From positions 744,001 to 808,000 of the forward strand of contig JARFIW010000966.1 in NCBI GenBank assembly GCA_036346225.1: a stretch of DNA of 64,000 nt. The letters are read 5' to 3'. Source of the stretch: Platerodrilus igneus. Lineage: Eukaryota; Arthropoda; Insecta; Coleoptera; Lycidae. How positions within the stretch are numbered: the stretch's first letter is position 1; each line of letters opens with the position of its first letter. A model generated the notes under the pieces. The model was not told the DNA's origin and did not search any database. It worked only from the letters and a program-made list of their open reading frames with translations. This document shows, in pieces, positions 45,865 through 57,653 of the stretch. The translations under genes were made by a program, and so were the position numbers.

Positions 45865-47890
45865 CTGGAATCTCAGTAGATTCGAAAATTAATTTATTTT
45901 AATTTTTACAAAATCGAAAATTGAACACAGTAAAAAAATTTAATAAAAAAATTAATCTCTTACCCAGATTCAACTCTTCATCACCTTAATTCTTCTTTAG
46001 TTCCCAGGCTAGCTCAGTTGGGTCTCCTCTTGGATACCTAGATTCACTATTATACTCTGTATCGTTCACGCACACTCTCAATAAAACCACAAAATAATAC
46101 AACCAACATACAATATTTATTTAACACTATTTACAAATAAAATTCAAGATTATTTACATTTCAGAGATCAAGTTACACCTCAATAAATCCTATTTTTGTA
46201 CTGTCTTGGATTTTAATTTAAAATATCAAACACATTGAATATACCCAGAGTAAATGGGCCCTGAATGATACCTTATTTTTCATTCTTTATTTATAATTTA
46301 TTTTAAATTTGTATACTCTGGAGTATGGTGAACTCATGATAACCCAGTTAATTATGAATAATGTATGCCTTTGTACTTCGCATACTCTTTCAACAAACAA
46401 AAAAAACAAACCCATGTACTCGTCACAATAAAAATTTTAAATTCCTGATGGAACGTTAATAAGCTTTATATACCTTTCGATTTCTATTTAAATACCCTAA
46501 TAAAGTTAGTCATACGTATTATTTTCAATACGCAAAATAATGCACAATACCTTCAAAATTCACTCTCGCACGTCACACAATTTTCATAGTTTCATAGTTT
46601 ATAACAACAACAATTTTAAAGCGTTACCTGGAATTCCTTGAAGATCTCCACTCCGTTGACGATGCGGTAAAGTAGTTTCTCCCTCTGCTCTGCTGGCCGC
46701 CTCTAGCTATTTGTAGAAGAACCCCATTTAAGTTGTGCTGCCTTCACGGTGCATCCAATTCCAAATCCAAATTAATTATACTTCTTTTATAATCGCGTAC
46801 TTTAGTTACATTTAATTTAAATTTACGTTACTTTACGTCACTTCACGAGCTTGTTTAAGATAAATGTCGCACCTCAAATTAAAATTTAGACTCGCCACTA
46901 TTCACGTATCAAATTATGAGCCAACACTGTACTATTTAATTTAAAATAATTTTATATACTTACAAGCTCGTTCGTAGTCTGAAGCAATGAAAGTACTAAG
47001 AGAACGAAGTTAAAAAAGAGCGATGCTAAATCTTTTAGAGTATTTATATAATTCCAATGTAACCTCTCCATACCTTCCTAACGCAAAATCCTTCATTTAG
47101 AATAATACTTCTTAAAATTTTGGTTCAACCGTTTTCGAAATCTCCGAAATTTAGCGCGTCGTTACGATATTTTCCAATAAACCCGACTTCAAACATTCTT
47201 GTGCTTGTCTGTTCTAGAACTAACTATATCGACCAATAGTATATGCATTGACGTCTTAAAAATCCCGCCTATATTAACGCTGTCCCTTTTTTATGCATAT
47301 TATATGTTTCCTTCTAACCTTGTTTGAGTGGTAGAGAATCGATATTACTGTTCGCGTTTCAACTTTACTCCATGTGGACTTGTATAAACTATTTGAAATG
47401 GACTGTCAGTATGCCTGTCTTATTCCGACGTATTTCATTGACCCTCTATCCTTTCTGCACTTTAAGGAAACTTTTAGTTAACATTTGCGCAAACCCTCCA
47501 ACCGTTTAACCAATATTCTTTAAAACTTGTTTGCTATCTATAAAAATAAGGGGAACCTGACATTTAGAAAACCTGCAGGTGTTTAATTAACCGACGTTTC
47601 AACACAACATTTCTAGGAGCTTTTTTTCATGGTATTTCAACCTAACCGATATATTTGTTTGTTACAACGAACGCTATTCGCCTTGGATTTATTGATTTTT
47701 CATGTTTTTATGCATATTAGACGTAATTAAACTTCATTAAATTAATAAATAAATTGCATTGGCTTTTAAAATTTATTTTCTTTACGAACCTAACTAAATT
47801 TTATTTATTAATTGTAAATTTTTGTTAATACTTGTTACATTAAACTGAACTAAATGAAATAAATTTCGCACGTAAATTCTGGTTGTTTCC
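45865..47890. other. No gene recognised
   Basis: AT-rich intronic sequence. A mariner-like terminus (CAGGGTGTTTGAAATTAC) appears at 47897, just beyond. Confidence 0.4.
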
Positions 47891-47999
47891 TCTATACAGG
47901 GTGTTTGAAATTACTTTGTTTATGCGTAGATTTAGCTCTTTAAAACCACTACAATAATATATAATATATTATATGGATAAACATAACGATGGTATCGGT

Positions 48000-48298
48000 G
48001 TTATAACAAACTCTATGAAAATAATCAAGAACCCTATTGACGAATACAAATCGGGCTGGTAGTTATATAGCCATTTAAACAAAACATTGCTTTTTGCAAG
48101 AAAACAAACCGCCTACGGTAATATCAACCTCTAAGCGTGGAAGTAAAAATTGAATCAAAACTACATAGTAAATCCTATAGATGGCTATACAAGTCGTTGA
48201 CATTTGAGATTTGCGGAATATGCAAGCAAAATTTAAATTGCAAACGTAAAAAACCTTCTCGCGGCACACCCGGGTTCAGCCCAAGGCAAAGCAAATAA
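48000..48298 (-). mobile_element. Hammerhead repeat body, minus arm of a foldback
   Basis: Matches the unit body in inverse orientation, with an internal deletion that removes the ribozyme core. It meets the plus copy at 48299, so about 190 bp on either side are complementary. Confidence 0.65.
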
Positions 48299-48810
48299 CC
48301 TGTCTTTAATTATTTGATTTGCTTAGGGCGCTAACCCGGTGTCGCCGCGAGAAGGTTTGTTACGTTTGCAAAAATAGCTGTAACATTCCGCAAACCTCAA
48401 ATGGCCACACGTACTGTATAGCCATCTATAGGATTTACTATGTAGTTTCGATTCAATTGTGTACTTCCACGCTTAGTAGTGTTGATATTTATCACCTGAT
48501 GGCGGTTTTATTTACTTTGCCATAGTACAGAGATTGTTTCGAAATTATACCAGTATAATAGCTTCGATTACTTCATAGGGTTCTTGGAGACTATTTCACT
48601 CTGAGGAGGCTTAATAAAGCCGAAACCGTCAGTCAGTGGATGTTTCCTCCCATGAAGTAATAAGCTAATGTTTTGTTAATGGCTATATAACTACCAGCCC
48701 GATTTGTATTCGTCAATAGGCTCTATTATTTTCATAGAGTTTGTTTACAAATACATCTTATTTTATATATTGTTCTACACAATTTCTTATTGCGGATTGC
48801 AAATAACCTG

Positions 48811-48852
<42 letters not shown>
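48299..48852 (+). mobile_element. Hammerhead repeat unit, plus strand, ending in (TA)n
   Basis: Full order: body from TTTGATTTGCTTAGGGCGCT, ribozyme at 48597, post-ribozyme segment, then (TA)n at 48815-48852. It is about 550 bp long and close in sequence to the 15.1-15.9 kb dimer. Confidence 0.75.
48597..48638 (+). ncRNA. Hammerhead ribozyme motif, sense to the cuticular gene
   Basis: CACT, core CTGAGGA (48601-48607), stem II GGCT/AGCC, GAAA, then ACC-GTC-AGT: one G-to-A change opens a C-A mismatch in the 3-bp stem III. The cleavage triplet GTC and AGTG (48635-48638) are intact. Outer arms ACTTCATAGG/CATGAAGT are slightly shortened. Confidence 0.68.
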
Positions 48853-48855
<3 letters not shown>

Positions 48856-49140
48856 AGGTAGTTATTTTACAAAGGTAAGTTGATAAATACTAACGTATTG
48901 CAATTTAAGATGAAATGATCATTTGTACTTTGAATAAAATCGAGCTAGTAATTGAAAGAAGGAAAATATAAGGTCTTGGACAGGATTTGTACCTGTATCT
49001 CAGTTTTGCCGGAACTGTGCGTTTACCAATTACGCCACCGAGACCGATGACTATAATTGGGAAATTTACAAATCTAAATCGTGTACAGAACAATATATAA
49101 ACCTAACTTTCAATTACGTTTAGCAATTTTGTCAATCATA
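48853..49140. repeat. Direct repeat containing a tRNA-like head, copy 1
   Basis: TTTAGGTAGTTATTTTACAA through CGTTTAGCAATTTTGTC recurs at 49236-49538 with few changes. Copy 2 carries a ~35-bp extra segment near 49301-49335. Confidence 0.88.
48972..49045 (-). tRNA. tRNA-like sequence (SINE head or decayed tRNA), copy 1
   Basis: The minus strand folds as a cloverleaf. The acceptor arms GGTCTCG and CAAGACC pair at 6 of 7 positions. An A-box-like GGCGTAATTGGTAAACGC forms the D arm. The anticodon stem CAGTT/AACTG encloses the loop CCGGCAA, with GGC at the anticodon position but C instead of U at position 33. The T stem ACAGG/CCTGT is perfect, with loop TACAAAT instead of TTCAAAT. These departures make a functional tRNA unlikely. 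Confidence 0.5.
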
Positions 49141-49235
49141 TCTGAAATTGTCAAGTTTTTTACCTATGTCAGATATAGACAAGAAGCAACGCTCAAAATT
49201 ACGGCTATAAGCCAAATATTAAATATATAAATATT

Positions 49236-49538
49236 TTAGGTAGTTTTTTTTACAAAGGTAAGTTGATAAATACTAACGTATTGCAATTTAAGATGAAATA
49301 ATAACTTAGACTTTTATTCAAAGTCCAAATGATCATTTCAAATCCAGCTAGTAATTGAAAGAAGGAAAATATAAGGTCATGGCCAGGATTTGTACCTGTA
49401 TCTCAGTTTTGCCGGAACTGTGCGTTTACCAATTACGCCACCGAGACCGATGACTATAATTGAGAAATTTACAAATCTAAATCGTGTACAGAACAATATA
49501 TAAACCCAACTGTCAATTACGTTTAGCAATTTTGTCCT
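49236..49538. repeat. Direct repeat containing a tRNA-like head, copy 2
   Basis: Second copy of 48853-49140 in the same orientation. Confidence 0.88.
49375..49448 (-). tRNA. tRNA-like sequence, copy 2
   Basis: Same fold as copy 1. One extra acceptor mismatch (GGTCAT replaces GGTCTT on the plus strand). T arm and anticodon arm unchanged. Confidence 0.45.
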
Positions 49539-49559
49539 GTGCACCAGTAAAACTTGAAC

Positions 49560-50600
49560 TTACGATTTTTTAAACATAGCATTTCTTGCAAAAATTCCAA
49601 TATTGTTTTTAAACTCGTCAACGGCATCGCAAATTAGATTCCAAAGCTCATCGCGTGCTTTTATGGGTCGCGATTAAACAATTGATTTTAAGCATCCCCA
49701 CACACAGAAATCGCAAAGATTTAAATATGGAAACATAACCGACCAAGCAACTGGACCGCCCCTTCCGATCCATCGCTGTCGCTATTTATTGCCTAAAGCA
49801 TCAGGAACACTCGTGTTAAAGTGAGCTGGACAACCATTGTATTGAGACTACAAGCTCTGACCAAGATGTAAATTAATACAATCCAATAAATTGTGTAACA
49901 TATTTTGTAAAAAGGCTAGATAATCCTCTCCATTTAAACGATTGGACAATTCTACGGGTCTACGGAGATTATCTTCAAGAACGGTTATCCATACATTTAT
50001 GTTAACCCTTTCTTGATGTTTAGTTTCTTTTATAACATGTACAATATAATGAACGTAGGAGTAATAATCCGCATTATGCATATACAAAATTCCCTCCCCA
50101 GTAAAAGTAGTTTCGTCACAAAACAAAAAATTTGAGAAAACGTTTTATCTTTTGATTTTCGTTATTTTGCAACCAATTAGAAAAACCAGCACGAACAGAA
50201 AAATCACCGTAGCACATGACTGGATTTTTCTAAAATGAAGAACATACAAGTTTCGGTTATGGATAATATTCCACACAAGATTATTTAGAAATGGGATATA
50301 TTGCAACCAATCTTCTAATACTAATTTCGGGATTTTCTTCTACTTCTATTAAAATGACATTTTCATATTCTTCTCTTACGTCAACCTAGCTTCTGGTTCA
50401 ATGTTTTAGGAATTACCGATCCAGTTTCTCTAATTCTTAACGAAGAACTGCAAATGTTTTCGAGGCAGGATATCTTGTATTTGGAAATTTATTTGCATAC
50501 CCATATGCCGCTGCCCAAGCGTTGCATACATTAAATGCATTTCAGGAATATTTTTGTTACTAAACCAAATCATTATAATAATCTTAACTTTTTGATATTT
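49560..50600 (-). pseudogene. Mariner-like transposase relic 3 (nearly full length)
   Basis: The minus strand from ~50550 gives MHLMYATLGQRHMG (helix-turn-helix start; MHL-x-YGE in relatives) and a broken middle. FCDETTFTGEGILYMHNADY (first catalytic region) follows, then NVWITVLEDNLRRPVELSNR, LNGEDYLAFLQNML, GCPAHFNTSV (second region; the residue before Gly is not Asp) and WIGRGGPVAWSVMFPYLNLC with FCVWGCLKSIV (third region). At least five stops or frameshifts. The order and spacing fit one decayed element. Confidence 0.8.
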
Positions 50601-50929
50601 GGAAATTAAAATTTATATATCACGAAATAACAAATAACTCTTTACTTAAAACTAGTTTACAACTAACATTGAAATATCAGTTCATTGACAATAATACAAT
50701 TCTTTACCCGTATTTATCTTTTGTCGTCAAAAATATTTTCTTTACCCTTCTGTGGTATAAAATAATGTATTAACCTAAGTTCCGTTCTAACATATATTCA
50801 AGAGAAATATAACAATGCTTTTGTAGTTTTCAAGTTTGTGATTTTAATAGAACTAAAAAATTGTTAAAATATTCTGCTGATTGAACAACACTAATACTAA
50901 TTTCCGTTTAATGTAACGTCAAGGTATTT

Positions 50930-51430
50930 TAAAAAGTCTAGATAGTCCACGCCATTTAAACGATTGGACAATTCTCCAGACTCAAGCAGATTATCTTCAA
51001 GAACGCCTATCCATACATTTATCTTAAACCTTTCCCGATGTTTAATTTCTTCTATAACATGAGGATTATCACCGACGTATCTGCGTCAGAAAACAAAATA
51101 TTTGAGAAAAAGTTCTGATTTTGATTTTCGTTATTTTGCAACCAATCAGAAACATCTACACGAACAGAAAAATCACCGTCTTACACGACCTGGACTTTTC
51201 TAAAATGAAAAATATGCAAGTTTTCATTATGGATAATATTTCATACAGAAGATTTAGAAATGAGATTCATTGTCACCAATTTTCTAACGCTAATTTTGGG
51301 AGCAGGGTGTTTTCTATTTGGAAATTTATTCGCATATCTATGCGCCGCTGCCAGTGCGTTGTATTGCATTTCACCAAATGCAAATCGGCATAAACATCGT
51401 TACTAAACCAAACCATTAGAATAATCTTAA
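50930..51430 (-). pseudogene. Mariner-like transposase relic 4
   Basis: Closely similar to 49900-50560 (same orientation) but with deletions that remove most of the catalytic region. The N-terminal helix-turn-helix piece and the SDE-adjacent piece remain. Relics 3 and 4 are a tandem pair of the same family, separated by the repeat at 50760-50930. Confidence 0.72.
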
Positions 51431-51439
51431 TCTCTTGGT

Positions 51440-51930
51440 ATTTGGAGATTAAAATTAACGTAGTACTAAATAATAAATAACTCTTTCCTTGTAACTAGTT
51501 TACACTTAACAATATTGAAATATCAGTCATTTGACAGTAATATAATTCTTTACACGTATTTATTTTTGCTCTAGTAAAGCCAAATTATTAGTTGGAAACA
51601 GTTTATGACATACGAACAGTTTGATATTCATATAATTATTATTATGTTTATTTTCTATAGCCATCTTTCATAATTTAGAAATGCATTTGTTGATAAATGG
51701 GAACGTATGCATTGATGCATGAAAAGTTCAAATCGATTTTTTCTGATAAAAAAATTTGTTAAATACCATACCAAATGGCGAACATTGAGCACCAGAAAAG
51801 ATGAATAACAAGTTGAAAATGCAAGGCATTGTCGCAACGAACTTCCAAATGTAGACTTACTTTAAAACAATTTAAAGAAATTAAAATTATTATGTTGTAA
51901 TAATTATAGGTATTCAGATAAAATAAAAAT
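51440..51930. other. No recognisable feature
   Basis: AT-rich intronic sequence. Confidence 0.4.
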
Positions 51931-51934
51931 TATT

Positions 51935-52250
51935 TCCCCGGGGGGGGGGGTGTCGGGTATCCGTGGTCAGATTTTGTGGGGGGTACCATATTTCGACTCA
52001 GCTATGTTAGGGGAGTCCAAATATGTATCGCACATTAATTTTGGACCTATTTGAAATTTTAATTTTCCCGACAGAATATCGCGGGGGCACGGCGTCCCGT
52101 GGCCCGATTTCAACCGACATCAAAACTTAAGCTCAGGACACCGAGCTGAATCGATTGATGAATCACACATTGATGTCCGACCGTTAGAAAGGCCTCGGAC
52201 GGACAGACGGACGACAAATCGATTTCATAAACGAACGAAGTTCGTTGAAA
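51935..52250. repeat. GC-rich block beginning with a G10 run
   Basis: A CCCC-G10 tract (51937-51950) leads into ~300 bp of much higher GC than the surroundings. It includes GGACGGACAGACGGACGAC near 52197 and the palindrome ACGAACGAAGTTCGTT. Probably an unclassified dispersed repeat. No coding seen. Confidence 0.5.
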
Positions 52251-52254
52251 ATGT

Positions 52255-53850
52255 CCAATACCCATCCCAAACGAGAGGCTTATGACTGCAATTAAAAAAT
52301 CGTTTCCACGTCATGCTATTGGATATATTTCACAAATTAAATGCAGAAAATGTTATCACTTATGAGTATACCGTTTCGAAGATATTTGAATTAAACCGAT
52401 CTTCCGGTGCCATATTTATAAAGCTTCTAACTCCCTTAGCAAGAGTATTTGGATAACGAGATTTACGTTAAATCGACATGAAATGAATTCTAGAATTTGC
52501 AGGATTTTTTGTGAAGAGCGTTTCTGGACTCCTTGTATAGAAAGTATTCTGTTATATAACCGAATAGTGTGAGCAAATATATTTTCATACACAACTGTGT
52601 CATTACATTTATCTTTAGCTAATTGCTGCATTTAGAGGAGTCGCTATGTTTTGGATTGTTGATGTTAACAATTCCATAACTAGTTCCCGCTTTGACTGTT
52701 ACTGCTAGTTTTTCATTTACTGCAGACTTTAGTCAACCTTTGTGCTTGATGTGATTGATAAATTCTTCAACGTGTATGCACTCCTGGAAATATTCGTATT
52801 TGTAAGTTATTAGAAATTGTTCAGTAATTTGTTACAACTAAATCCAAAATGTAAAATGTTTGTAAAGGCAACATTTGGAACATGCTCCACCATATATTCC
52901 CTTGATATTTTATTAAGAACGTCTATTTCGTCACTTTTTATAATGTTAAATGTTGTAATTTCTGATTTATTTTTTTTTTCACTTTCTCCAGTAATCTTAG
53001 GTAAACTTTCCCATGGCTTTTAACAGTAAGCTGAATGGCAGTACAACGACGTTTGACCGAACACGCAAGTTAAATACGCATGCTGTACTTCAGAATATAG
53101 AATCTAAGTACAGTTATGTAATTCCAACACTAATGTTTTATGCTTTCACACGTTGTTTTCACATTTGAATTTCACCAATTAAGTTTTAATGATGTGCGTA
53201 CAAGTAGAATAGAAATTTAGTTTAAATAGAAAATACCATGCATGTCGCGAACATATGTTACTCTTCGTTTCATTCCAAGTAACATTAATTTCAGTTCAAT
53301 GAAGCATTTTATTTTTTATTATCCATTAAGCAATGTTAATTATAACAACATACGGCGGTGTGTGTGTGTGTATATATTACAATCTAATTACAAATCAAAG
53401 CACGAAAGTTTGAAATAGTATATGGTTTTATGGGAAAATAGTTATCTTGCAAACACGAGGGATACAATAAATCAAATCTAAATAACATGCATGTGGAAAA
53501 GTGATAGTAGCTCCTACAGATTCTAAACTTAAATTTTGATTTGTATAATATTTTATTAATGCAAACAGTACAAAATGATAGCGATTGCTATTAATTAACA
53601 TGAAATCTTAAGTTAATAGCAAAATATAATTTCTCGTTTGGAAATGTTTGACATATAGAAAACTGATGTATTTTTTCTATAGCATAAAGTTAAATTACTA
53701 TAAATAAGTTAGTGCAAAATTCAATTTAAGTTTCATTGACCTCAATGTGCAATAAAACGCCGTTTTACTACTAAAATTTATATTTATATTTATCTGACAG
53801 ATAATGCAGGAAAGCTAAAAAACAATAGATTGATGAAAAGTGCAAAGAGG
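52255..53850. other. No gene recognised
   Basis: AT-rich. A possible mariner-like terminus (ACTCCTTGTATAGAA, minus) near 52529. A (TG)n/(TA)n tract at 53358-53376. Confidence 0.4.
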
Positions 53851-53859
53851 TACAAACTA

Positions 53860-55600
53860 AGATGGTAATGGCAAGACAGATGAAGCATATAAACTAATTA
53901 GAATCAATTTTAGGGATATAAAATCATATAGCAAAAATATAAGGGACGCAGGGGGAAACGTCAATATAGAAAATGTAGAGAAAGTAGGTAGATAGCAAGA
54001 ATATATAAGGAATTTATATGCAGGAGAGGAACTAACAGCATTAGATCACGAATCAGACATTGAAAATGATGACTTGGGAAATCCTATACCTAGAGATGAT
54101 TTTAAATTAGCATTAAAGGGTCTGGAAAATGGAAAGGCGCCGGATACAGATAAGGTACAAGCCGAAACTCTAAAAGCCGCTGGACAAGCAGTAACAGAAC
54201 GTCCCTTCCAACTTGTAAGCTATATGTATGGAATAGGCGAGATACCCAAAGGTTTCAAAACGTAACATCTTGGTAACTATATAAAAAAGAAAGGCGCAGA
54301 TAGAAGTAAATTTTCGAACAATAAGTTTGACAGCACACGTGTCAAAAATATTAACTAGAATTTCACAAAAACGAATGGAAAAACGAGCTGAAGAAATACT
54401 AAAAGAAGATCGATTTGGGTTTAGGCGAAACATGGGAACACGGGAGACTATTTTAGCTCTGAGAGTGATAATGGAAAAAACAATAGAAAAAGGGGAAAGA
54501 GTGTAATAGGATTTGTGGATCTGGAAAAAGCATTCGACAATGTAAAATAGAAAAAAATGTTCGAAATACTCAAAAAGATTAGCATGAGTTATAGGGCTAG
54601 ACGAATAGTACATAGCTTATACAAAGAGCAAACAGCAGAAATAGAATTAAAACAGGAACGTAGAGAAGTTAACATTAGGAAAGGGATGAGAAAGGAATGT
54701 GCCCTATTCCAATTAATTTTTAACTTGTATATTGAAGAGGCAATGAATACTGTCAAATGCAGGAAGACATTTGGAATTACCATGCAGGGACAAAAAAATT
54801 GATATGCTTTGATTTAAAAATGATATAGCGGTATTAGCGTCTAGCAAGAAAGATTTAGAAGCTGCTCTTAATGAAATGGAAAGGTTCTAACAGAGAAATA
54901 CGAGATACGGTATGAAAATTAACAAAAATAAAACTAAAATACTAGTATGCAAAGAGAGAAAATAAATGAAAAACAAGAATACAAATAGGTAACAAGAACT
55001 TACAAGATGTTAAGGATTTCTGCTACCAAGGAAGCTAAATAACGCAAGATGGGAAAAGCGCAAAAGATATAAAACAAAGATTAGCACAAGGTCGTGCTAC
55101 ATTTAACAAGAGAAAGCAATTACTGTGTTCAAAAGTAACAAACATAGAAACAAGGAAAAGATTACTTAAAGCATATGTGTGGAGCATAGCACTGTACGGC
55201 TGGGAAGCCTGGACAGTAGGAGAAGCAGATAAGAAAAAGGTAGAAGTCTTTGAAATGTGGTGCTACAGACGTATTATGAAAAAATCATGAACAGACAAAG
55301 CTATGAACGAAGAGGTACTAAAAATAATAAGAGAAGTCAGAAATATGGGGAAAACGGTAAAAAAATAGGAGAGATAGGATGATAGGCCACATACTACGGC
55401 ATGAGGGAATAGTGCGGAATATATTAAAAGTAGAGATAGGAAAGATGGGAAGTAGGTGTAGAACTTGGTTAGACTACTGCACACAGACAGTGAAAGACAT
55501 AGGCTGTAGGAATTTCAGGGAAATGTGTAGGCTAGCTCAGAATAGAAATCAATGGAGGTACACATCCAACTAGTCCCAAGATGGATAAACTATTGACGAA
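53860..55600 (+). pseudogene. LINE (RTE/CR1-like) reverse transcriptase, decayed
   Basis: A linker region is followed by PRDDFKLALKGLENGKAPDT (54080-54140), the segment before the catalytic domain. Then come VIGFVDLEKAFDNVK (first Asp box), RRIVHSLYKEQTAEIELKQE, KGMRKECALFQLIFNLYIEE (R-Q-G-C-P-L-S-P in intact relatives), a broken FADD region near 54810-54840, and KRLLKAYVWSIALYGWEAWT. The end is GCRNFREMCRLAQNRNQWRY, the usual C-terminus of this class. Many stops and frameshifts make it inactive. Confidence 0.85.
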
Positions 55601-55829
55601 AATATAACTGTACTTAAACATGGTGATTGTTATAAGCAACACAGGTATTGGTTGTGCAATATTTTGGAATAGTGTTAATTGTGTGAAAGTATTTATTGGA
55701 AAACTTTTCTTTTGGCAAATGTTTAAGAGCTGGGGGATTCTTGGCAGCCACAGGCTGCTTAACCCCCTTCACATACCACTGAATCTCGGTGAAATAGGGA
55801 ATATAATTAGAAAACAATAGAAGGGGAAC

Positions 55830-55990
55830 CGAGCTGTATATAGGCTGTGTGGGAATTTTGGGGAACTATGTACTCTAGCTCAAAATATAAATAAGTGGAA
55901 GTACGTGTCCAACCAGGTTTGAGACGGAAAACCTAATGACGAAAAAATAAGCGCAGATAAATCTGATGTATATTATAAAGAACTACAGGT
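55830..55990 (+). pseudogene. LINE 3'-end fragment
   Basis: A second copy of the C-terminal coding (LAQNINKWKYVSNQV-like in frame pieces) with downstream sequence, matching 55500-55660 with substitutions. Confidence 0.6.
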
Positions 55991-56039
55991 GTTGGTTGTA
56001 AAATATCTGCAACTAATGTTGACTGTGTGAAAAGATATG

Positions 56040-56525
56040 AAAAAATACAAGAAAGTACAGCGCCTATGGTCAAAGATAACAAACATAGAAACAAGAAAAA
56101 AATTGTTGAAAGTATATGTGTGGAGCACAGCATAGTATGCCTATGAAATACGGGCAGTAGGAGAAACAGACAGAAAAAGGTAGCAACCTTTTCGAACGTT
56201 GTGCTTCAAATGTATGAGAACGATAACGTGGACAGACAAAGTAAATAACAAATAGGTTATAGAAAGAGTAGAGAATAAAGATATCTGTGCAAGGAAAATA
56301 GAGAAATAGAAGGGCAAAATACGTTTTAAGTTATTTTTCAGAATAGTATGGGATATATTACAAGCAGAGATAGGAAAAGGAGGTAGATCTAGATCTAGAT
56401 CAGATAGTGATAGTTGCAGCCTGTGCAAATTTCAAGGAAATGCGTAGGTTAATTCAGAATAGGAAACAATGAGAATGCATCTAATCAGTTTCAGGACTGA
56501 AGGTATAATGATGATGATGATCTGA
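56040..56525 (+). pseudogene. LINE 3'-end fragment with (GAT)n tail
   Basis: Matches 55130-55600 of the LINE (the TNIETR, YVWS and FKEMRRLIQNRKQ segments) and ends in ATGATGATGATG, the simple-repeat tail expected for this LINE class. It is a separate 5'-truncated insertion or internal duplication. Confidence 0.72.
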
Positions 56526-56529
56526 CAGA

Positions 56530-57360
56530 TGTGCGATTGCTATTGTTCGTAAAGATAATACAATGTATAAAAGAAATTCAGTGATATCTGTTAATAAAAG
56601 AGACGGAAGAAAATTCATTTAATAACGCTCTGAAAACACTTATCCAGAAAATATACAACTATTACAAATATTCATCACAAAATGAAAAAATGAGGATACG
56701 CACTTAAGAGCCGCTTCTTATTTTCAAATTAATTCTCTACTTTCTAGAATGATATACTTCCTGCTAAAATATATCAACAAACTAATCTCACACATCTTCC
56801 TCAAGCAGCAGAAACCCCAACAACCTGAATTGTTTAACCAAATGACTGCCACTGCTGGAGGTGTTGACTCTGGTTCTGCTATTGACCTCGCGATAATTGA
56901 CGAATACTTAACATCAAAATATCCAAAAATTTGAAAATAATAAAGAAAGGTAAAGAAAACCAACGCAATTTTTTTTCGAATGGGAAACAGATGCTACGTA
57001 TAACCTTAAGGGTTATCCTCAAAGTTAAATGACCATTTGAATAATGTTCAATATAGACCTGCAAAAGTTTGAGTCACTAGCAATATTTGTAGATATCTCA
57101 CTTTCTAAACAAGACTTAAAACATCATACCATGTCACCCACTTTTTCAAATAAAAATCCTCTTGTATTACAAGGCAAAACTTTCATCAACTTATTACGTA
57201 CAGTTTTGGACCCCAACAACCTAGCTAGTAATCCATAGAAAATTTCGCCGAAGCACTCCACTACATTTATTTTCTAATGATTCACCCGAAAGTACTAAAT
57301 TGGCCAGGAAGCAAGTATTTTTCGGAAATTAATAATTTTGCCGAACTCTTGGTGTTCCAA
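56530..57360. other. No gene recognised
   Basis: Two modest plus frames (56749-56934, 57044-57238) carry no motif I know. One includes TATAGGVDSGSAIDLAIIDE. Confidence 0.35.
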
Positions 57361-57364
57361 GCAA

Positions 57365-57565
57365 GCTAGGGATCTTTAACGTGCGTGACAACACTCACAC
57401 ACGAGACGGGACATACATTTTACCTCTTATCCGAACGAGGGCGTATATGAAAAATGCTCGCCTAACATTTTTCAAGCGGTCACTATCGGGATTCAAACCC
57501 GGGACTTTGGGCTTAGTAGTAACACGCATACCAACTAAGCCACAAAGCCGCCCATTGTCTTCCCC
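57365..57565 (-). mobile_element. tRNA-derived SINE, copy 3 (minus strand)
   Basis: Inverse of the 41.4-kb SINE: B box GGGTTTGAATCCC and A-box-like CTTAGTTGGTATGCG on the minus strand. The body includes CGTTCGGATAAGAGGTAAA and ends near CCTAGCTTGCTTGG. Confidence 0.8.
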
Positions 57566-57653
57566 ACAGCAGATCATTGTTTGTTGCTCGTTGAGAAGTC
57601 TGTAGGTTCTTTTAAAACGTAGTACGATCTTCTCGGCATACATAGGCATTGGG

